From NCBI GenBank assembly GCA_018394295.1, contig CP074573.1:1991156-2055155 (forward strand): a stretch of DNA of 64,000 nt, in the 5' to 3' direction. Below the pieces are notes generated by a model, which was given only the letters and a program-made list of their open reading frames with translations, was not told the origin of the DNA and did not search any database. Below are positions 61,275 to 64,000 of the stretch, one piece after another. Position numbers and translations under genes: made by a program. Origin of the DNA: Mycoplasmatota bacterium (GTDB lineage Bacteria > Bacillota_I > Bacilli_A > Haloplasmatales > Haloplasmataceae). Within the stretch, counting starts at the first letter, position 1. Each line of letters opens with the position of its first letter.

Positions 61275-62282
61275 TTACTTATCAGATTTTCTAATCCATT
61301 TGTTGATTATTTTTATTCTAGTAATTGATGAAACAAGTGAATGGATAATCGGATTACTAAATATTATTTTTTGACTTAAGATAAATATATATACACGATA
61401 ATCTAATCGTTTTTTATAGTAAGGATTTTTCTTAAAAGACTGAAACTCACATTTTAAATTATGCATTAATTCACAGTATACGGATAACCTTAAATCTTTA
61501 TCTTTAATAAATAAGGCTTTACTCATTTGATAAAAGTAATGTCCTATGGCCATAAATTCTAGTTCAAAATAATATTCCTTTTTTAAAGATTTAAGATGTA
61601 AAAAACTTTTATGAATGTCTAATAATCGTCTATCATATGTATTAGAAATTGACTTATCTATGACACGATAATAATAGAGAACTTCATCTACATAGGAGAT
61701 TTTTGCTTTTGATAATAATAAAGGGACGATAGAAAGGTCTTGGGCTACGGTTACATTTGGAAATGATAAATATTTTAGTAAAAAAGTATGAGTAAACATT
61801 TTATTCCAAAAAGCTGGTTTTGACATAATGACTTCCTTATGTGTTTTAGCGTAAAGAGGGAATTGATTTTTTGGAATTGGTGTTACTTCATTGTTCTTTC
61901 TTAATAATTTATTATTTTGATTAATTACTTCATAATTACACATTACTATTTCAGACTGATCTTGCTCTAGTTTTAAAAGTAGATTTTTTAGGTAATTCAC
62001 ATCTAAATAATCATCACTATCAATAAAAACAACATACTCACCATGACAACTTTCAAAACCTCTTTTTCGACACACTTGTGCCCCTTGATTACTCTCATTT
62101 TGCTCTAATATAAAACGCTTATCCACAATTGAATTTATTATTTCACAACTTTTATCAGTAGATGCATCATCAACAAAAATACATTCAAAATTTGGATAAC
62201 TTTGGTCGATAATTGATTTAATTAATTGTGATAAATAATCTTCACTATTATAAACAGGACATATTATACTAACTGTTTTCAT
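61275..62282 (-). CDS. GT2-family glycosyltransferase
   Basis: The protein of about 335 residues has the GT-A fold: VSIICPVYNSEDYL at 3-16, FVDDASTDKS near 36-45 and the metal-binding VFIDSDDYLD near 86-95, as in EpsH/CpsI-like enzymes. It adds a sugar from a nucleotide donor to a lipid-linked chain at the inner membrane face. No membrane span is evident except a possible hydrophobic helix near the C-terminus. The second ATG at 62282 fits GAGGTAA better than the one at 62285. It lies between ugd and the ligase-like gene. Confidence 0.92.
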   Translation of the reverse strand: MKTVSIICPVYNSEDYLSQLIKSIIDQSYPNFECIFVDDASTDKSCEIINSIVDKRFILEQNESNQGAQVCRKRGFESCHGEYVVFIDSDDYLDVNYLKNLLLKLEQDQSEIVMCNYEVINQNNKLLRKNNEVTPIPKNQFPLYAKTHKEVIMSKPAFWNKMFTHTFLLKYLSFPNVTVAQDLSIVPLLLSKAKISYVDEVLYYYRVIDKSISNTYDRRLLDIHKSFLHLKSLKKEYYFELEFMAIGHYFYQMSKALFIKDKDLRLSVYCELMHNLKCEFQSFKKNPYYKKRLDYRVYIFILSQKIIFSNPIIHSLVSSITRIKIINKWIRKSDK

Positions 62283-62297
62283 CATTTACCTCACTTT

Positions 62298-62322
62298 GAA
62301 AAAAGAGGGTCACCCCTCTATC
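62298..62322 (-). terminator. Hairpin at the end of ugd
   Basis: On the minus strand AGAGGG pairs with CCCTCT around GTGA, then TTTTTTC. It overlaps the ugd stop and lies 16 nt before the next gene start, so it may only partly stop transcription. Confidence 0.65.
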
Positions 62323-63610
62323 TACCGATTGAATAGTATTTGATATTTGCATCCTTCATATCTGAAACATTAAAACAATTTCTACCATCAAAAACAACAG
62401 GATATTTCATATGTTTTACAAAATCATCAGGCTGTAAATTCTTAATTTCTTTCCACTCAGTAAAGATAAAACATAAATCTGCATCTTTTAATGCTTCAAG
62501 TGCTGAATTTGTGTAATTTATCTCTTCTGGAAACAATTTTCTGAAGTTTTTAATCCCAACAGGATCATAGGCATTTATTTTCGCACGTTGCTCTAATAAT
62601 GCTCTTACATTAGGAATAGAAGGTGCTTCACGTAAATCATCTGTTCCTGGTTTAAAAGTTAATCCTAATACAGCAATCGTTAATCCTTCTAAAGATTCAT
62701 ATTCTTCCAAAGCTTTTTTATATAATTTATATTTTTGATTTTCATTAACTTCAATCGCAGCTTTAACTGTCTTTAACTCATATCCATACTGACTTGATAA
62801 CCAATGAAGGGCTTTGGTATCTTTAGGAAAACAAGAACCACCATAACCGATTCCTGCTCGTAAAAACTCTTTGCCAATTCGATTATCATAACTCATCCCA
62901 GTTGCCACATCTTCTACATTAGCACCAACGATTTCGCAAAGGTTAGCGATATCATTCATAAAAGATATTTTTAAAGCAAGGAAATCATTAGATGAGTATT
63001 TCACCATTTCTGCACTTTTTCTATTCATTACTAAAATAGGTTGATTAAATGGTGAATAAACAGCTTTTAATACCTTTTCTGCGTTTTCTGATTCAACACC
63101 AACCACAATTCGACTGGCTTGCAAAGTATCACGGACTGCAGTGCCTTGAGCTAGAAATTCTGGATTTGAAGCAACCTCAATAGAGACTGAGTGTGTTAAG
63201 CGATTTTTTATATATGATTCTACTTTATCATTAGTACCGATTGGTACGGTTGATTTTACGACAATGATTGTATCTTTTTGAACCGATTCAGCAATTTCTT
63301 TTGCAACTTGAAATACATAATCTAAATTAGCAGAACCGTCACTTCTCTCTGGTGTACCAACCCCAATAAAAATGACCTCACTATCAGAATAAGCTTCTTT
63401 GAAGTTTGTTGTAAATTTTAAACGATTTTCTCTAAGATTTTTTTGAAGGAGTGCTTCTAATCCTTCTTCATAAATTGGTGAAATACCCGCTTGCATTCTT
63501 TCAATCTTTGATTCATCTATATCAACACAAGTGACTAAATGTCCTACTTCTGCCAAACATACCCCAGTGACAAGTCCTACATACCCTGTTCCAGCAACCG
63601 CTATTTTCAT
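62318..63610 (-). CDS. ugd: UDP-glucose/GDP-mannose 6-dehydrogenase family protein (likely UDP-glucose dehydrogenase)
   Basis: The 430-residue protein has the NAD-binding MKIAVAGTGYVGLVTG start, GVGTPERSDGSANLDY near 84, NPEFLAQGTAVRD near 155, and the catalytic Cys in GYGGSCFPKDTKAL near 253, then GLTFKPGTDDLREAPS near 317. It oxidises UDP-glucose to UDP-glucuronate in two NAD+ steps. The product would supply uronic acid for the polysaccharide made by the neighbouring glycosyltransferases. TAGAGGTG precedes the ATG. UDP-glucose is the more likely substrate by similarity to TuaD/YwqF; GDP-mannose cannot be excluded. Confidence 0.93.
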   Translation of the reverse strand: MKIAVAGTGYVGLVTGVCLAEVGHLVTCVDIDESKIERMQAGISPIYEEGLEALLQKNLRENRLKFTTNFKEAYSDSEVIFIGVGTPERSDGSANLDYVFQVAKEIAESVQKDTIIVVKSTVPIGTNDKVESYIKNRLTHSVSIEVASNPEFLAQGTAVRDTLQASRIVVGVESENAEKVLKAVYSPFNQPILVMNRKSAEMVKYSSNDFLALKISFMNDIANLCEIVGANVEDVATGMSYDNRIGKEFLRAGIGYGGSCFPKDTKALHWLSSQYGYELKTVKAAIEVNENQKYKLYKKALEEYESLEGLTIAVLGLTFKPGTDDLREAPSIPNVRALLEQRAKINAYDPVGIKNFRKLFPEEINYTNSALEALKDADLCFIFTEWKEIKNLQPDDFVKHMKYPVVFDGRNCFNVSDMKDANIKYYSIGR

Positions 63611-63628
63611 ATATTAACACCTCTAAAT

Positions 63629-64000
63629 TTAATTTTTAACAAGCACTTTGTTTTGTACGTCTTCTAAATAAAAATTCTTAAATTTTTTAAAGGATTTAAT
63701 ATGGTTTTGGTATAAAAACCATCTTTTACCTCTTGTATTACTACATATCATATCCATCGATTGGTCTTCTAAGTGAATAACCTTGATATGGTAATCAAAT
63801 AAAATCTTCTTCTGTTCTCTCTTACATCTTAATGCTAGGAAATCTTCTTCTAAGAATAGAAATGTATCTGGATGCATTGCTTGTCTATTAAAATGTTCTA
63901 AGTAACTTCTTGTAAAAAACATACAACTTCCATGTAGTTTTTTAATATAACGTCTTTCAGTAGGCGCTACATTACCTTTTCCATAAAGTTTACCCATTGT
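63629..64000 (-). CDS. GT2-family glycosyltransferase, C-terminal part, cut by window edge
   Basis: The frame is open to the window edge and ends at 63629, 18 nt before ugd. The visible 123 residues include HGSCMFFTRSYLEHF, FLFLEEDFLALRC and HLEDQSMD, the arrangement found in WbbL/rhamnosyltransferase-like GT2 enzymes, where the ED pair belongs to the catalytic region. The N-terminal nucleotide-binding part lies outside. It is probably cotranscribed with ugd and the genes to the left. An internal Met at 63997 should not be taken as the real start. Confidence 0.75.
   Translation of the reverse strand, partial: TMGKLYGKGNVAPTERRYIKKLHGSCMFFTRSYLEHFNRQAMHPDTFLFLEEDFLALRCKREQKKILFDYHIKVIHLEDQSMDMICSNTRGKRWFLYQNHIKSFKKFKNFYLEDVQNKVLVKN

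Noticed and set aside
1-64000. Use of TGA as tryptophan, as in many Mollicutes
   Set aside because: Large conserved frames contain no in-frame TGA and oppD ends at TGA with coupling to oppF, so the standard code applies.
1-64000. CRISPR array, prophage or classical defence island
   Set aside because: No regularly spaced repeats, phage structural genes, integrase or recognisable nuclease set was seen.

Overview
The window is AT-rich, densely coded DNA from a low-GC Gram-positive-type bacterium, probably an anaerobic member of the Bacillota or of a walled lineage close to the Mollicutes. Support: PolC-type replicative polymerase, a YtgP-like MurJ, RsmH and a penicillin-binding protein (a wall is made), KtrA-type potassium gating, CpsB/YwqE-type phosphatase, two [FeFe]-hydrogenase-family proteins, strong GGAGG ribosome sites and U-tract terminators. 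The standard code is used (TGA ends oppD). No tRNA, rRNA or CRISPR array was recognised.

Layout. 1-7.1 kb: 5' end of a PBP gene, lipid kinase, lone cREC domain protein, PIG-L deacetylase plus double-GNAT pair, a 56-aa membrane protein, then rsmH, a 48-aa FtsL-like candidate just behind it, and murJ. 7.2-13.1 kb: gamma carbonic anhydrase, BI-1 membrane protein, polC. 13.2-16.6 kb: two small membrane proteins, a complete group IIC intron sitting right behind their terminator, and ktrA. 16.7-24.8 kb: glycogen debranching enzyme, a tandemly duplicated double-GNAT gene whose duplication carried along a scrap of the debranching gene, and a heterodimeric ABC exporter with complementary degenerate ATP sites. 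24.9-31.5 kb: oppABCDF operon in which the binding protein OppA is circularly permuted. 31.7-37.5 kb: DUF3899-like protein, a GLUG-repeat membrane protein between two near-identical hairpin repeats, a decayed group II intron fragment, an AraC regulator with a papain-like partner candidate, an SDR and ThpR. 37.7-43.0 kb: EF-G paralogue and a PAS-rich GGDEF protein with a degenerate EAL domain. 43.1-49.0 kb: leftward gene set with CpsB-type phosphatase, heparinase II/III-like protein, large membrane protein and three uncharacterised small or medium proteins. 49.1-53.9 kb: sensory hydrogenase operon (NuoE-like ferredoxin, HydS-like PAS protein, SpoIIE phosphatase, group B-like [FeFe] hydrogenase). 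54.1-59.2 kb: YkvA-like protein, ankyrin protein, two consecutive XRE-TPR regulators, nitronate monooxygenase-like flavoprotein. 59.8-64.0 kb: start of a surface polysaccharide locus (O-antigen ligase-like protein, GT2, UDP-glucose dehydrogenase, another GT2 cut by the window end).

How it fits together: the genes suggest a fermentative peptide- and glycogen-using anaerobe that makes surface polysaccharide, senses redox or H2 through HydS/SpoIIE, and uses c-di-GMP. The most unusual item is the permuted OppA, followed by the dispersed dcw-like genes, the intron remnant and the duplication scar. Assignments rest on motif reading without database searches.
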